Positions 5,957-6,622 of a stretch of 6,622 bases of DNA are shown piece by piece; position 1 is the stretch's first letter; each line of letters opens with the position of its first letter. Location of the stretch: assembly GCA_023265215.1 (NCBI GenBank), contig JAHFUH010000313.1:1-6622 (forward strand). Reading direction: 5' to 3'. The notes beneath the pieces were generated by a model. That model was given only the letters and a program-made list of their open reading frames with translations. It made no database searches and had not been told where the DNA came from. The position numbers were made by a program, and so were the translations under genes. This DNA comes from Acidobacteriota bacterium (GTDB lineage: Bacteria > Acidobacteriota > UBA6911).

Positions 5957-6032
5957 CAAATGACGATTTAAAACATACACTCATGGCAAAGGTTCTCCGC
6001 CGACCCAAGCCGTATGTTTTAATTCGTAATTC
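5942..6032. repeat. Period-7 AT-rich repeat arranged as a long hairpin between convergent genes
   Basis: The left side reads as 7-base units CGAAATT, ACAAATG, ACAAATG, ACGATTT (5942-5969), and the right side includes TTAATTC and GTAATTC (6019-6032). Positions 5959-5978 pair with 6012-6031 in 18 of 20 places, with mismatches at 5962/6028 and 5967/6023, around a 33-base unpaired loop. The element fills the gap between the glycosylase stop (5954-5956) and the M16 stop (6032-6034 on the minus strand) and overlaps both gene ends. A bidirectional terminator role is possible because the arms are A/T-rich, but the stem is not GC-rich as in classical intrinsic terminators. Confidence 0.75.
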
Positions 6033-6622
6033 TATTTTGGGTAGATCATGGTTGCCGGATCGGGAAGCGGGATCCGGACAATCTTTCCGCTCATGATTTT
6101 ATTAAATGAAATCTCCGGCTTTTCCGGGCTGCCTTTTAGAACATCCTCCGCATTTCCCACTGCAAGAATCACGAGTTTATCGGGATGCAGGTATTCCCTG
6201 GCTACGAGTTGAACATCATCGACGGTAACGGCTTTAACTTTGTCCCTATAGGTCTCCCAATAATGCGGATCCCTCCCGGTGTATTCATCACCGGCGAAAG
6301 TTGCGGCTACGGACCGGGCCGAAGCAAAATAGCGCGGGAAAATTTCTATGGCCTGATTCTTCACCGTTTCCAGTTCTTCGACGGTTACTTTGGCATTGCG
6401 CATGCGATCGATTTCGTCGAGCACTATCTGCGTTGCCTGGGCAGCTGTTGCACTTTTGCTCTGGAATGCCGCACGGAATAATCCCTCATAATAGACGCCG
6501 ACTGAAAAGGATGAGCCTGCATCATAGGCTAATCCCTCATCCGTCCGGACTCTGTTCATGATGCGGGAGGAAAAACCGGCGCCACCGAGAATTTCGTTCA
6601 TCATGTCAATAGCATACTCATC
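6032..6622 (-). CDS. M16 family peptidase, C-terminal part (partial, runs off the right edge)
   Basis: The frame is open to the right edge without a start; 196 residues plus a TAG stop at 6034-6032 are present. The sequence begins DEYAIDMMNEILGG and continues with GFSSRIMNRVRTDEGLAYDAGS, the R-x-R-x(3-4)-GLAY block of the second (non-catalytic) M16 domain, which in the intact enzyme helps close the peptide-binding chamber. VTVEELETVKNQAI and VTVDDVQLVAREYLHPDKLVILAVG are typical late-domain segments. The zinc-binding HxxEH motif would lie in the N-terminal half, outside the window, so catalytic competence cannot be judged. Such proteins in Gram-negative bacteria are often exported and encoded as neighbouring pairs. 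The gene converges with the glycosylase gene, with the period-7 hairpin between them. Confidence 0.9.
   Translation of the reverse strand, partial: DEYAIDMMNEILGGAGFSSRIMNRVRTDEGLAYDAGSSFSVGVYYEGLFRAAFQSKSATAAQATQIVLDEIDRMRNAKVTVEELETVKNQAIEIFPRYFASARSVAATFAGDEYTGRDPHYWETYRDKVKAVTVDDVQLVAREYLHPDKLVILAVGNAEDVLKGSPEKPEISFNKIMSGKIVRIPLPDPATMIYPK

Noticed and set aside
1..6622. tRNA genes, riboswitch, CRISPR array, IS ends or toxin-antitoxin genes
   Set aside because: No cloverleaf, spaced identical repeats, transposase motif or paired small genes could be found by eye on either strand.

Overview
The window is bacterial chromosomal DNA with tightly packed, complete genes and no phage, plasmid, IS, CRISPR or RNA-gene signal that I could see. 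Base composition is moderately GC-rich and uniform. The gene set (AtuA-like small protein, M20 amidohydrolase, threonine synthase with an N-terminal Cys cluster, type I-beta DAHP synthase, TIGR01777 epimerase, Aag-type glycosylase, M16 peptidase) and the repeat-rich gaps fit an environmental bacterium such as an Acidobacteriota or Desulfobacterota member. This placement is an inference from sequence style and is not secure.

Layout. At 1-453 (+) the last 28 codons of one gene overlap by 4 bases a complete 122-codon gene for an AtuA-like ferredoxin-fold protein. At 512-1684 (-), convergent with it, lies an M20 family amidohydrolase. The divergent gap 1685-1836 carries two neighbouring arrays of 7-base repeats. 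A co-directional block follows: thrC (1837-3222), aroF-type DAHP synthase (3265-4308), a 70-base near-perfect palindrome (4325-4394), a TIGR01777/SDR39U1-like epimerase starting at TTG (4407-5321), and a 3-methyladenine DNA glycosylase (5318-5956) whose TTG start overlaps the preceding stop. The C-terminal half of an M16 zinc-peptidase-family protein (6032-6622, -) runs in from the right edge and converges with the glycosylase gene. No gene-free stretch exceeds 300 bases.

How the genes relate. thrC and the DAHP synthase gene are 42 bases apart and probably co-transcribed; both are committed amino-acid biosynthesis steps (threonine; aromatic amino acids). The epimerase and glycosylase genes look translationally coupled, but their functional link is unknown. 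The AtuA-like pair belongs to a family tied to acyclic terpene/branched acyl catabolism in Pseudomonas, although its role here is open.

The most interesting feature is not a gene. Four of the five gaps between genes are built from short-period degenerate repeats: period 9 at about 425-451 and 4331-4352, period 7 at 1729-1806 and 5942-6032. Three of these are also arranged as long hairpins. Two of them run into the ends of coding sequences and supply the last codons and stop of the AtuA-like and glycosylase genes. I see no evidence of a new defence or mobile system; the rest of the region is ordinary housekeeping sequence.
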